Of a stretch of DNA of 64,000 bases, positions 27,963 through 42,900 are shown one piece after another. Location: positions 1,453,501-1,517,500 of the forward strand of contig JADLSH010000191.1 of the NCBI GenBank assembly GCA_016169945.1, given 5' to 3'. A model generated the notes under the pieces. The model was not told the origin of the DNA. It saw only the letters and a program-made list of their open reading frames with translations, and made no database searches. The first letter of the stretch is position 1; every line of letters starts with the position of its first letter. The translations under genes were made by a program, and so were the position numbers. The stretch is from Trachythela sp. YZ-2020 (Eukaryota; Cnidaria; Anthozoa; Malacalcyonacea; Clavulariidae).

Positions 27963-30900
27963 TCAAGCAAACATTGATGATATCCACTGATAGACAGCGT
28001 CAGGAACATTACCAATAAATCCTCGAGAAGGATTGAACACACTTTCCAGGATACGGACATTTGAATACGACACTTCAAATGGAATCTCCTGAAATTAGAA
28101 TAAGATGGAAATTATTGATGACACAGAAATACGACAGAAGTGAAGTAAAGAGAAATAGTTAAAAACAATTAAGGTACGTTCACACACAGCGATTTGTCGG
28201 GCCGATTTTAGGTTTAGCTGAATGTTAATGACGAATATTTTCAGTTGATGATGTCACCAGATGACGTTTGCCACGTAATTTTCAAAAAAATCGGCTCAAC
28301 AAATCGCAACGTGTGAACGTACCTTTAGTAGCCAAAAGAATAGTCAGAAGGCTATTCGCTCAAAACGTCGAAGTGCTTTAATCTTTCTCAGGTAGTTCAG
28401 ACACAAACCACAGCTGGTTAAATATATGATCAGAAGAAACCAATCTTACTTTCTTTTCAGAGAGAAGTGGTAGTTTCATCATCTTGGTGACAGCATTCAT
28501 ACATCCTCTAAGGTTGCTTTGAACTTCAATATCACGACGTCCTCGACCTGATAACATTCTGATACCACTGATCTTCTTTTTACGTGCAGTCTGTGGTGTG
28601 CCGCTTGACACTGGAGGGGGGTCAGGTTTTGATGCTCTTGCTAGAGGAGTAAAATAGTTGAAATCAATTATGGCATATAAACCTTCAAGATTTAAGCTTT
28701 TGTAATATCGTGTGCATTTGCTAAGCTAGATTATTCATACCATACCATACCATACCATACCATACCATACCATACCATACCATACCATACCATACCATTC
28801 CACACCATTCAACATCACACATACTCAAAATCACCATCAAAATCACCATATAAACACGTACTCTGTAATAATGTATAGTCATTTTCAGCCATCTCTAATA
28901 AACACTGCAACTGTTCATGAACTTCTAGAAGTGTCTGACGTAGTACAGTTTTCTTTCCAGTACTAACTCCTGCTACGGGTGCACCACTGATAGCCTTGTT
29001 GTTGAATGCATAAACACACTCAACATAGTCATTTTCATTCTCGTTCTTTCTCATTCGTTTAGACAACGGATTTGAAGTCACCCAGCTGATACTTATTTCG
29101 TTCTCTCCTGCCTCGTCCACGCTTCTGCCTGGATATAAAAGTGCAAAACTGTTAGTGTTAGGTTTGTTAACACCATCTACAGTGCAGCAGATGGTGGTCA
29201 ACATCAGAAATGTTCACACTTATAGGAACAAACAAATGAAACTACATCTCTCAATTCTATCTATTTGCCACCAGATGCAAGATTACTACATATAATGAAA
29301 ATAATTTACATAATTTTCTCACTCTGATATCAACTGTTTTACCAACATCTACTGCACGATGCCCACCAACATGGGTGAGTTTCGTTAGATGTTTTATATG
29401 GTGCTACACCCCCCCCCCCCCATCTCCGCGGTCCATGCCATGTGCTGCGCTGTACCCCCCTCCTTCTCCGCGGTCCATGCCATGTGCTGCACTGTCTCAC
29501 TTAGTGAACTTCACCTATAATAAAAAGCCAAGCACCTTTGACATGAGCATCAGCCTCGTTCTGTTTCGCTGGGAGATCAGGCAGAAGCAACATTGGCGAA
29601 CATTTCACACCATAACCCTTCTTAACATACACTTCTAACTCCGACCCTAGGAACTCGTGCATCTGGTGCAACTTCAGTAACTTTGGCCAGCGGCATAACG
29701 GCCCACCATGCGTCTTCACCCCAAGAGACTGGTAACTAACTTGCCGTTGCAAGTACTCGATGTAGCTTAGAAGATGATTCCATGTTAACTGGACAGTATT
29801 TAAACCATTGATCCAAGAATCCATAGTAATAACCCCGTCTTCTTGTATAAAATGTCCATCCTCAGACTTGACAGCCACAGAACCCAACAAGTCATGGATC
29901 ACAAGGAGAGGGATCTTTTCCCCGGTAGCCTTGGAGATGAAAAGTCCGGTAACATTACCATGAAGCTGCCCGCGAGTGTCAATGACAGCGGTAAGTGTCG
30001 CCATGGCTCGAGCAGCAATCCAAATAGCTTTGAGTTCCTTCTTAGTCTCACGTTTTACCAAAAGATCTTGCTTATCTTTCGTTCTAGCTTCGTTATCCTT
30101 ACGGGCAAGTTTCGAGACAGCACGGGATAGTTTAGGAGAGACGTTGCTGGTTCGTTTTGTTTCTTGTTGCTTTGCCAGTTCCTCCTTCACTTTTTGTGCC
30201 TTGGCAAGATAGAATAACGCGAGTTGTTCATAACATTTCCTCATCAAACTAGATAAATGAATGGAAAAATATTTTTGCTAAGACAATACTATACCATAAC
30301 GTACCATAGCGTACCATAGCGTACCATACCATAACCATACCATACCATACCATACTATACTATACTATATCAAGCCATACCATACCATACCATACCATAC
30401 CATACCATACCATACCATACCATACCATACCATACCATACCATACCATACCATACCATACCATAACCATGGTTCTCGCCGTACTTACTCGAGGTTATGGT
30501 CAAAACTATAAGTCTTCTTTATAGCATCAATAAACGACATTATGACTATCATGCCAGAACATTCTCCTTTAGTCCACAGAAAACTCTGTATCACTCCTAA
30601 ATAAAAACAATATGCACGGGTAATTAAGTCCTAAATACGTTCAATCCTCGATTAGCGCTAATTCTGGGTTAAATTTTAACCCTCTGTTTTGAGTTATGCA
30701 TTTCTGCATGGCCTTCGTTTCAAACCTTTAGAAGATAAAACTTCGATTGATCCAGAAACGATTTCTAGAAAAACATATTCAACTTTATAAACAAGCTGTT
30801 GGGAAGTTTGATTTGAAGATTTTAGTTAACCCAGGGTTAGGCTAACCAGCTCTTGAACAATCGGCCCCTGGTATTTTCCACCTACCTATAAGAAACAAGA

Positions 30901-33900
30901 ACTCGCTTTCCAAAGGATTTTGATCCATTTTCGCGTCGGTAACTATCCCAAGTGCTTCCATTAAGAACGATAATACGTCAAGCAACGTTTGTGTCTCGCT
31001 TGAGGAATCAATGACCGCGACTTGGGCACGGGCAAGCCGTAGTTTGGTTTCAGCAAGTAGCATGTTATGTGGCAGGTAGATATTCATGAACGATCTTGAA
31101 GTTTCGTTGCTGAAACTGTGGATATTATCTCCAAGCGCAAGAATCTAATAGAACAAAGAGTATTCTTCGTTAGGTGCTTTTGTACGTTGGAATTTCGAAG
31201 CTTCGCTTGAAAAGAAGTCGGTGCGTTATTGGGGCAGCAGATGGTGGTCAACTTCAGAAATGTTGACACTTAGGGGGTAAGGAGCAAATATATTAAGCTA
31301 TATCTCTTAATTATATTTATTTGTTTGGTAACGCAAGACTAGTGCCTAAAATGAACTTACACATTACTTTTTCATTCTGTAACTGGAGGTTGACCACCAT
31401 CTGCTGCACGATAGTGCTTAGAGAACTCCACCTATTATGGTCGTTTCTTTATCTACATGATATAATTTATACACGTACGTGCTGGTAATATTACAAAATT
31501 TAAGCATAAATTCCCACCTGTTGACGGAGAATAGTTTCAGCTTTCTTATAACTTTCACAACTTTCTTCTGCCGTACCACTAAATGATTCAGCAATGTCGC
31601 CAAGGTAGATCAACATCTTAGCCAAAAGTAAAGAACCTTTCACTGAGAGTGGATGTAGGTTTTGTAGCATGTCTATGGTGCCCTGTGAGAGAGAGTGAGA
31701 GTGAGTTTATTGTTGGTTGCAGTAAAATAGATTTGTATCGTGGTATTACTTTCTTTCCATCATTCTTCCTTCCTTCCTTCCTTCGTTTTCGTTTTCTTCC
31801 ACTGAACATCACCTTCACAATAATTCCTACCTTCAATGCATCAAAATCTTCCTGTGTTAAACAACCACCCTTGAGCTTCAACAACAAAGCACCAAACTGG
31901 AAATGAGCCACTATCTCACTGTGACCAAATGCATCGCTCTCGTCCAAGCCCTGTTCACAATGTTGCTCAGCTGAACCAGTCAATGCAACCACACTACGAC
32001 TAAATCCAGCAATTCTTCCAACGCTGTTCTCCTCACAAAACAGATATTCAACCATCTTAATGCGGCAAGTCAACCAGAGGTTTGCATCGATATCAGACTT
32101 GACTGAGCCGACGTCGGAGCGCAGACTGTCGGGTGTCTTGGTCGTGTCAGGAGAACGAGAGAACGCTGTCCACGCCGAACCAAACCTGTACGATAAACAA
32201 TTATGATTCTATTTAATATATTGCACATCGGCTTGTGGTGTGTTTCAGTAAGCTTTACGAACAGCAGAAGGAAGTAAACCTCAGACGCTTATATGAGCAA
32301 GAAAATGAAACTACATCTCTCAATTATATTTATCTGCAACCAGACACAAGTCTACTATGTATAATGAAAATAATTAACATTATTTTCTCACTCTGATAAC
32401 TGCAGGTTGACCACCATCTGCTGCACGATAGTGCTTAGTGAAACCCACCTACACTGATCTAATACAAGCTAAATACAGTAAGAAGAGATGTGTAGCAAGT
32501 GTTTACCGAGTTGCATCGTGTTCGAGAAGCACACTGGCATCTTCCAAGGCTCTCATACATTCATAAATGACTTTAGCAGCGCGAAGACTCTCAAAATATT
32601 GATGAAAAATATTTGCCAACTCTAATTCAACCAGAACTAAAGTCTTGAAATCAACTTGCTTGAAAAGATGACCTGTATAAAAATAAGCGTAATAAATATT
32701 GATGGACACTGTTCAGTGTTGGTGGGTTTCGTAAGCATTACGGGGCAGCAGATGGTGGTCAACTTCAAAAATGTAGATTTTTATAGGAGCAAACAAATGA
32801 AACTACAGACAAATCTCTTAATTATATAAATAAACATTATTTTCTCACTCTGATAACCGCCGGGTGACCACCATCTGCTGCATGATATCCACCTTTAAAG
32901 TTGAATGTATATTTGAGGTATAACAGTGAAAAGGAAACGATAAGGTTACCTCTAGCATCAAGAAAATCTCTCAAATTTTTCTGAGGTCCCAGAATTTCCT
33001 GACGTAGTTCTTCGAGCAACAGTTCTGCTCCGGCTAACAGATAACTCTAAGAAGAGCAAAAGTAAGTGTTTGATAAAAATCTTCCCTTCGAGTCCAATGC
33101 AACTGGTCAAGGTTGAAAGAGGGAAGGGAAAATATTCAGGAAGATTTTGGGACAGATAAAACGAGTTTACCTTTATGGTAACTTGAGTGACATCATCGTC
33201 AAAGATTTGAATGACTGGTTTATTCGACGTTTTAGACATTTCTACAAGTGGGAAGGAAAAAAGAAACTCATGGTTTAAACTGGTCTGACGGACAATCTTA
33301 AATAGAAATTTTTTGTAACATATCCTGTATATAACACGACTTGCCTACACTGGAAGCCTACGACTTGCCTACACTGGAAGCCCACGACTTGCCTACACTG
33401 GAAGCCCACGTTGAAATATCAAGAAATACTTCAACTTGTATGACACACGCCTGTCATTGGTTGACTTAAAACTAATTAAGGCATTAGTCAGAATAAGAAT
33501 AATTTATTGATGTTACCTAATGCAGACGTTTCACACATTTCTCCTTTTAATTTTTCCACAAGTCTATAAGATAACGACTAATTAACAATGTGAATGGATG
33601 ATTGACATTGGCGAAAAAATTAATCAACGAATTAATGGATTAATTAAGTAGTTAATCATCGAATTAATCAGCAACCAAATTATAAATCTAATTAATCAAT
33701 AACTAATTAATTAATCATCTTGTTAATCAAGAACTAATTAATAAATCATCCAATTAATCAATAACTAATCAATTAATCAACCAATTAATCAATAACTAAT
33801 TAATTAATCATCTTATTAATCAATAACAGTGACCCTAGCTGTATTTAAAAGCAGATGACTTACTGTGTTTTTACATTGAGCGGAATAGCATAAACACAAG

Positions 33901-36900
33901 CAGCAATTTCGACAAGAAGACGGGCTTGTTCTAACATCAAACTTCGAGACGCCTCAGTGCCATAAGACAAAACAGTAGCAGGAGATAGACGGTTGGAAAT
34001 AATGTTGGTCAGTGCCTGAAAATATAGTTAGGAAAGACCAATATTTACAAGTGAACGAGAATTAGACGGAAAGTAGGAGAATTAAGATATTCTTACTTGA
34101 ATATTACTTGTGTCAGTAAGTGGCTGATCACTGTAGAAAATATCCATATTCTATACAGAAAAACATAAATTACTCAATTTCAGAAGAAAATCATGCATTG
34201 AGCATCTAAAAGTTATAAGAAACAAGGATTACACGCATGTCGTCTCCAGTACGAATAACGTGTTTGAAACCCACAACTCTCGTTCGCATGTACCTGATAT
34301 TTCTGTGATTTTTTCATGTTTTTACCAAGTAAGAGTATGTTGAGGACATGGCAGGAGTGAGAAAACATACCAGCTTTAGTTAGAGCACGTATCTACGGGA
34401 AAACAGAGATATGATTGATTGGGAATCATTGGGAATGACGTCAAGTCTGCTTAAATCATAACATATCACTTACTCTTAGAATCAGAACTTTAGTCACCCA
34501 ATGTTCATTTTCAAATATATCACTTGATATATACCGACCTAACGTAAGCAAAGGCAAAACCTGCAAAATTTAAAGTAATCAAAAGGTTATTTGAAATATT
34601 ATATGGCAAATTTTATGTTATGGTGAAGATCAGAGGGTCCTTCTGTGGTAGACTGTACGCGACTGTGGTAGACTGTTCTCCATGCCATTCTCTCACTCAT
34701 TGTTGTGACATATTTGTGACGTGATACAATGGGTCTATTCCTCGCAGCAACTGGAATTCGCACAAAACTGAAGTCAAGTGCAAAGTTTAGAAAACGTCAA
34801 GTTCAACCTCGTACTCAGGGTCTTATAGAGCAACGGGAACGGAGATAAGACCCTGGGTACGAGTTTGCTTCAAGTTAACATTATTACCATGAGATAATGT
34901 CCTGTATCGATCAATTCCTCTGCTAACCACACTGTTGTAGACAGCAATACTTTAGCATCACACCGGAACGGATCAGAGAAGAGATTAATCCCAGGTATTA
35001 AAGTGCCGACCGGGAATCCATTCCCAATGTCATAGAGAGCGAAGTCACATGAGGATGTAGGGTGAGGAAGACTGCATGAAAACATGGCCTGAATAAAGAA
35101 ATATGATGTGTTAAAAGGAGTTGTTGTTATAATAGTTATTAGTAGAATCATACTAGTATACTATTGCAAATGCTGTAATTTGATTGGCTACGCTACTCGC
35201 TATCTAATTGTCGATAGATAGCGAGTAGCGAAACAGCCATCTCCTCGGCGCGATTTTTAACGAATTTTTTTCAATAAATTATGAAAAATGTTTTGAAATA
35301 CTGTTTTCTTGCTGGTTTCTACTAAATCAATTAGATTATTCGCTCTCGATTTCTATGAGATGATAGTTCATTCGGACTTTGCCCTCGTCAACTATCACCT
35401 CATAGAAATCTTGAGCTCATAATCTAATTGTTAATTAGAAGCGTTGGTGACACAATGATTAGTGCTTGTGTCTTTCACCTGTGTGAGTGAGGCGAGATTC
35501 CTGTAATATGAAGTTGTCTGATTATAATTTCACTTCAGTTGCAGGTGAGAAGAGTGCTCCCAGTGGGACTCTACCAACACCACAGGTTTTCTACAGATTC
35601 TCCGGTTTCTTTCTGTAGTCGTGTAGTTTACGAGAGCACCAATATGAAATGACCCTTACAGCAGGGCTCGAAATATGATGGCCAATCAACAAAAAAAAGC
35701 CATATTTGAGGAGTTGAAACAAAATTTTGAACTACCAAGTCAGAAAATAAAAATAAAATGGCATTCTATAGATATGTTTCATTTCATTCATTTCATTTGC
35801 ATTTTCATGTTTGGCATGAATGAATAAAATTATTTTGACCTCAAGAGAAAAGACTGTACAGGCCATATTTTTCTCTATGCCTTGCAGGTGATAGAGCTAT
35901 CCAGTCATTCTAAATTTAACATTGAGTCGTCAGACGATGGAAGCTGTCCATTCTACCTTCAGCAAAGATGCAGCGACACAGCAGTAGTCAAGTCGTTTAT
36001 CTGCGTTGTCAGTTTGGATATACCTTATGAAAAGAGAGCAATATATGAATGTTACTTTTTTTAAATTTGTTCGAAGAATAAAGAGAATGGAATCATAAGT
36101 ACGTAGAAAAGAAACGAAATGTACAAAAAGAAAAAGACAAAAACTGAGGTAGGTTAAAGATCTGTTTTCCACAAAACCAATAAATACACAGGCGTAATTA
36201 AGTCCCATTTAGATGGCCATAGTAAACCATCAAAGTGGAAAAGAGGAAAACATAAAAGCAGACCTCACCTTGCAATATTCACAGCTGTGACAGAAGCAAG
36301 AAGACATCCCCACAAACCACGTTTCTTCAACAAAACTGAGGGTTCTACGTGCACTGCATCATGGTAACGATTGTGGCTTGTCTGACCGTGTTCTGACTGA
36401 GAGACTGGCGAGAGAATCGTATCTAGGACTGTCTGCCACCACCTATATGCTGATCTAAATAGAACAGTAAGGATTACATAGAAAGTCTTGAGATTAATGT
36501 GGATGAAAATATAGTTTGTGATTTACTATCAGTTCTAAACTGTTCTCCCTAGAGGTCCAGTAAGGGCCACCCCTATTTGTCCAGTGTTGCTACAGGAGGA
36601 AATCTAAACTAAACTAACTCTTTATTTATACTGGATAGCTCTATCAGTTCTAAACTGTTCTCTCCTTGTTGGTCCAGTGTTACTACAGGAGGAAACCGGA
36701 GTACTCGGAGAAAACCTGCAGTGTTTGGTAGAGTCAAATTGGAAGCACTCTTCTCACATGTGACTGAGAAAAATCTATAATCCGACAACTACATATTCCA
36801 AAACAAACCTCTTGTTTCCGATGTGAAGCATTATATTTCCAATTTCGTTCATCGCTTGAGCAAGTAGAGCTCTCCTTCCATGAAACTGGAGCATTTCTGT

Positions 36901-39900
36901 GAAGAACAACAAAAAATCATTTCTATGGAAACTTGTGAGATTCTCAATTTCTAAGTGAGAAGATGGACCTGCTCCTTACAAGTGTTAAAAGTTGACTACA
37001 ATATCTGCTGCCCCATAACGTTTGATGTAAAGACATACCAATAGTTTTATCATAAGATGTTACAACAACAGCAAGCTGGGATGAAGTGAGTGGGCATTTC
37101 TGGATATCATCTATCTTGTCATATTTTACTTCACTGATGTTGGAGGGCATCGCTGTCAAGCCTTGGTCTTCTGATGAAACAAACGCAACACGCGATGGAC
37201 TCTTCTTTAAATGCTGACCTAAAATGATTTATTTAATATAATAAATGGTTAACTCGTCAACCTGTAATATGCCTAAATGTTCTCTATTTTATTATTACTA
37301 TTGTTATGTGTACACTCAACGCGAGATATCCAATCCACATATACGATGAGCTTCACAGATATTATTGTGGGACGATGAAGGCTGACCAAGCCAGGAATGC
37401 TATTGCCAGCACTTAAAATATAATTCAGGAACACGAAACTAAAGCATAATTATAAAACACTAGTAAGAGAACACACTGTATCAGTGCATGACCTACCCAA
37501 TCCAGCAAGATACCGTAAGAACAACTCTCTACTATGTTGCAACGCTCTTGCAGCACAATGTTTCAACTCGACAGATTCCTTGAGCAACTGTAATGTACTT
37601 GTCTTATCCACAGGCACACAGAACAATCGTTGAGCATTATTATCGCCACTATACACATCATGTCCTTTGGGGTCGATATGAACAGCCGGTTCAAAACTGG
37701 CATTGCCTGCATTGAGGTTGATTTTGAGGCCTTCAGGTTTACCACTGTCAGCAGAGAGTTTCACATCCGGCTGAGTGTTTGAGACTCCACCGCACTGCAG
37801 AGCTTTTTCCAAGAGCTTCTCTTGAGCAAATGCAAGCAAGGGGAGCACCTTCTCTGCATAACGTCCTCTAGATGAGAACAACAAAACAAAAGATTAGATC
37901 AGTTTGTATTAGAACAAAACCTTTTCCAAAACGAGTTTTTTAACGTTCTCCAACAAACGTACCGGGAAAGTGCGTTAAATCTCAAGATAATATCAGCGAG
38001 TTTTTCCCACTTTTCTTTATAAAACAAAACTTCCATACAATGCATGATAACACGCTTTATCCACGCTACATCAGCTGTAGTTTGATCATCAAGATATTCC
38101 TCAAATATTAAATCAGAACCGCCTTTTTCTGACTCGATATTTCCCCAGAATGTCATGTCACTCTTGTCTTCAGAGGCCTAGAGAAATAGAGAGTGTAGAA
38201 CATTGGTCTAACTTTCCTACCAGCAAAAGTTAGCATTAACTACAGTTTTAAACAACCAGTCCCTACTTTTATCGTAAAGTATATAATAGTGATCCAATTA
38301 CCTTGCTCTTAGTCTTTGACGTCTCTTTTTTATTGTGCTTTATATAGAAGAGCATGTCAAGCAACGTATCAGCAGCAGAATAGAACGCACTCCAGGTTAT
38401 CTCATAGAGAACATCGTCTGTTATCTGAGAGCCAGGGTCGACGACATACTCATACACTTTTTGTCTCATGTTCCATAACTGACTGCAAGCATTTTGAAGA
38501 AGACCCCAGCATTTGCAACGATATGATAGGACCTAGATAGAAAATAAAATTATTTAGAGTAAAATGGCAAGTCAATTGCTAGACTTCGTGGCTCGTACGG
38601 CCAAAGCTAAGACCTCTGAATTTTGTTCTACTTACCGATGAAACACCTGGGATGAAACACCATGGATGAAACACCATGGATGGGACAATATAGGCGGGTA
38701 CCAATAAGCACTATCGTGCAACAGGTGGTGATCAACTGGCAGTTATCAGAGTGAGAAAACAGTCTTGGATTTGGAGGCAAATAAATAGATTTGAGAAATG
38801 TTTCGATGTTGACCACGATCCCATGGTCCATCGTAGGTTGCCCTCCAACAGAAGCTGGTACCCATTTATTGAAATTGTAGCAGTTGCAAAAGTCGAGGGG
38901 TGTATCACTCCAAAAAAGTGTACGAGATTTTTGGGATTTTGAAAATCCCGTGGGGTTTTTAGGGATTTTTTGGGGGAGGGGATTTTTTCGAGATTTTTGA
39001 GGGATTTGTGAATTTTTTCGAGATTTTTTTTGGATTTGTAGGAATTTTTAGAGAGTTTTAGGGGTTTCAGAGAAATTTTCTAGATTTAATAGAGATTTTT
39101 AGGGATTATCAGGGATTTTGTTTCGAGGTGTACGAGATTTTTTGGAGTGATACACCCCTCGGCAAAAGTCATAAAAAGACCGTAGAGAACTCACCACTGC
39201 TTTGGACAAATACTTGGTAGCATTGTACACATATCTGAGGTATTCTGTTTCATCATCGATTCGCAGCTGTTCCCTGTAAAAAATTTAAATTTTGTCGCGA
39301 TCGCCAAATGATATCCGCACCTGGCGAGTACAGTATTCTCTCAAGCATGGAGGTTTAGTCTCAGTGCAGGTAATATTCTACTCCAAGCTGTCGAGGTTTG
39401 TGCCTGAACTACCAGTTAACGGCAGAGCATTAATGTTTGGAGATAGTAGGTGGCGTTTGTGGTCCAAGGCTGCAAAACATTGCTGCAACTGAGCAAGGCA
39501 AAATAGACAATGTGTTCCGACCAGGCAACGGTCATAAGGCGCGAAGAACCCTTAAATTATGTGACGTCATGGACTTCCCTCTAACAAAAGTCAGCATGCA
39601 TGCATAATACATCTGCCGTTAACCTTGGTTAAATCTATTAACTACAAAAAAATATTTGAAAACCTTTGGACGTCTCAAGCGAATGCCGTTTCTCAGAAGG
39701 TAACTAACCTCCCTATCGAGAGTCTTTGCTAGAAATTTAGTTGAGACTTGAGACCCTAAACACAACAGAATAATAAGCGTGGAATCAAACCTGAAACGTT
39801 TAAAAGACTTACTTTTTTTTCAATGGACTACGTCTATCGTTTCCTTGAGTCAAAGAGATTACAAGATTTCTAAAAGATGCCGAGGAGTCTTTTAGAATGG

Positions 39901-42900
39901 TATTTCGTTCACGAATAAAAACTCCACTAATGTCAAAACCAAACCATTCCGTATCCAAGACGTGAACGTTACTAAAAAGTTAAACACTACATGTAAATAA
40001 ACAATCATTCAACCTATTCAGAGGTCATTAAGACTGGGTAGCTCTATCAGTACTAAACTGTTCGCCCTAGAGGTCCAGTGTTACTACATCATCGTATTCG
40101 TCCTGTGTTACTACAGGAGGAAACATAAACTAAACAACATTTATATTTATACTGGATAACTCTATCAGTTTTAAACTTTTCTCGATAGAAGTCCAGTAAG
40201 TCCAATAAGGGCCATGCTTTATTGGTTCAGTGTCACTGCAGGAGGAAACTGAAGTACTCTGAGAAAACCTGTGGTGTTTTGTAGAGTCAAACTGGAAGTC
40301 CTCTTCTCAAATGTGACTGAGGTGAAATTATAATCAGACAACTGCATTGTAGCAATCAAACCTGTCAAGTTTTGAGGAGTCACTGCTGGATCTGTCAGTT
40401 TTCTTCGAGTTTTTCAAAAACATCCGGAAACTGGCCAAAGCACGAAGGATGTTCCACTGTAACAGATTAAACAATAAATACAGTTATATATAAATATTAA
40501 CACTATATATTATATGATTATTTAACGTGTCCAGTCATACCTGACATCGCCACGGATTTTCTTCAGTTGTTATTGCGCGTAGCTTCCTTTTTCGTCCCTC
40601 CGTTTTCCAAAACGTTGGAAGTCTTGATTGCAAGGCTTCGATTGCCTGGAATATTTAAAGGAAAGACTTCATTTTATAAATAATTGCATGAGAATTCCGA
40701 TTTCTAATCTTGTATCCAGGTACTTCAATAGGCCTATTGGTGTTTCTGTCTGTGCTCGAAAGTTATGGTATTCTCACAACAAAACCTGGCTCCGTTTAGA
40801 TGGGATATATCAAAAATTGTCTCTGAAAATGCAGGAAATCAAGTCACAGAGACTCAAGAATACATCTCACCTACTTGTTACGTCCCCTTTCGATGATGAA
40901 ACGATTTCTTAAAAAAGGCCCTGGAGGGGAAAGGCTTTGAGAAAATTGAACTGAAATTGATTTATGAATATAATAGCTGCAACCTGTGGTGTTGAAATGG
41001 TTTTTTGTGTGGAATAATAAGACACTGCTTAACCAATGAGAGCCCCTACACTGTTCTGGATAACATTAAGCAAAACTATGAAATACAATAATTTGAACCT
41101 ACACGGATCAAATCTTGTTCATTGGCTGTTCTTACTTTCTTCTTTGCCTACAGAAAAATATTGAAAAAATATTGAGAAAAAAATTGATGTTTTTGGTACC
41201 TCGCCATGTCTTTAGCTAAGGCTCGGAAATTCTGACGTGTTCCTTTACCTTACGAATGATACGAGGCACATGTGGAGGTGTCCTGACAGGACTTGTAGAT
41301 TTATTGGGTTTTTCACCTTTACCCGGTTTGACAGGTTTGGCAGGTTTTTCCACACTGGATGGCGAAGTTGAGTCAGCAACTGGTTCTTTCACTTCAGCCA
41401 ACGTTTCGAGTAGCTGTCGCATTGACTTCGTGTTCCTCTTGGCTGTAGGCTGGAATATATTACAAACATTAAACTATCTCTTATCTAAACTTATCTAAAC
41501 TTTATACTGGATAGCTCTATCTGTTCTAAACTGGTCTCTCTAGAGGTCCAGTAAGGACGATCCTTTAATGGTCCAGTGTGACTACAGGAGGAAACCTAAA
41601 CTAAACTAACTTTATTTATACTGGATAGCTGTATCAGTTTTAAACTGTTCTTCCTAGAAGTCCAGTAAGGGTCATCTCTTATTGCTCCAGTGTTACTACA
41701 GGAGGAAACCTAAACTAAACTAACTTTATTTATACTAGATAACTCTATCAGTTTTAAACTGTTCTCCCTAGAGGTCCAGTAAGAGCCATCATATTGATCC
41801 AGTGTTACTACACGAGGAAACCTAAACTAACTTTATTTATACTGGATAGCTCTATCAGTTTTAAACTGTTCTCCCTAGAAGTCCAGTAAGAGCCATCTCT
41901 TATTGATCCAGTGTTACTACAGGAGGAAACTTAAACTCTATCAGTTTTAAACTGTTCTCACTAGAAGTCCAGTAAGGGGCATCCCTAAGCGGTCCAGTGT
42001 TACCACAGGAGGAAACTTAAACTAAACTAACTTTATTTATACTTGATAGATCTATCAGTTCTAAACTGTTCTCCCTAGACGTCCAGTAAGGGTCATCCCT
42101 CAGAGGTCCAGTGTTACTCGATAGTTCTAATATATACTGGATAGTTCTAAGGAAGTAACTACCTTTCCATATTCCACGATGGCGGTGGCAAATTTCTTAT
42201 TCTTCGGTTCCTCCCTTTCAAACTCCGACGACTGTCGAGCAGCTGAGGGTTTCTCAGTCGGCATCAGAATATCGTTACGTCTGAAAGTGGATGAAAAATT
42301 GATAACTTCACTTCAGTATACGTAAAGTTTAAAATTAAATACTAAATTTGTGTGACAATTGGTCCTTTGCAGAATGTTAAGTCACAACAATAAGTGACTG
42401 GATGGCATGGAGAACAGTGGAATTCAAGACAGTGGAATTCAAGACAATGAAACATTCCGATCACTGAATCGTGACTGAGTGACAATATTGTTATGCTAAG
42501 TGTATATAAAGCGCACATACGTTGGTTATATTAAATATAATGTTAATTACACTAAATTACAATAAGAGCAAACTTACTTATTGAGCCACATTTCAGTATC
42601 ATTAGACCACTCCAATACTTTCTCCAGAGAATCATTAGCCAACGCTTTCTCAGCGACCATCACGAAGTATTGCAGATATTTGGTACGTCTCTTGAACTTC
42701 ATTACTATATAATATAATAAAAATTAACATCCTATGTAAACACTGTTATTGAAGCAACAGATTATCGTACCTTCTCTATAACCCTCGCTTGCAGTGAGAG
42801 ATGTAACATAACCTGTGAGTATAGCAGGATCTTCCGCACCAGTTAATTCAAAGTCGTTCTTAAAGCTCACAAGAGCTAAAACACACAAAGTATTAAAAAT

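Noticed and set aside
36250..36460. CFAP54 exon 35 spliced directly to exon 37
   Set aside because: The phases disagree; the 67-nt exon at 35957-36023 fixes the frame and supplies the conserved LDYCCVAASLL segment.
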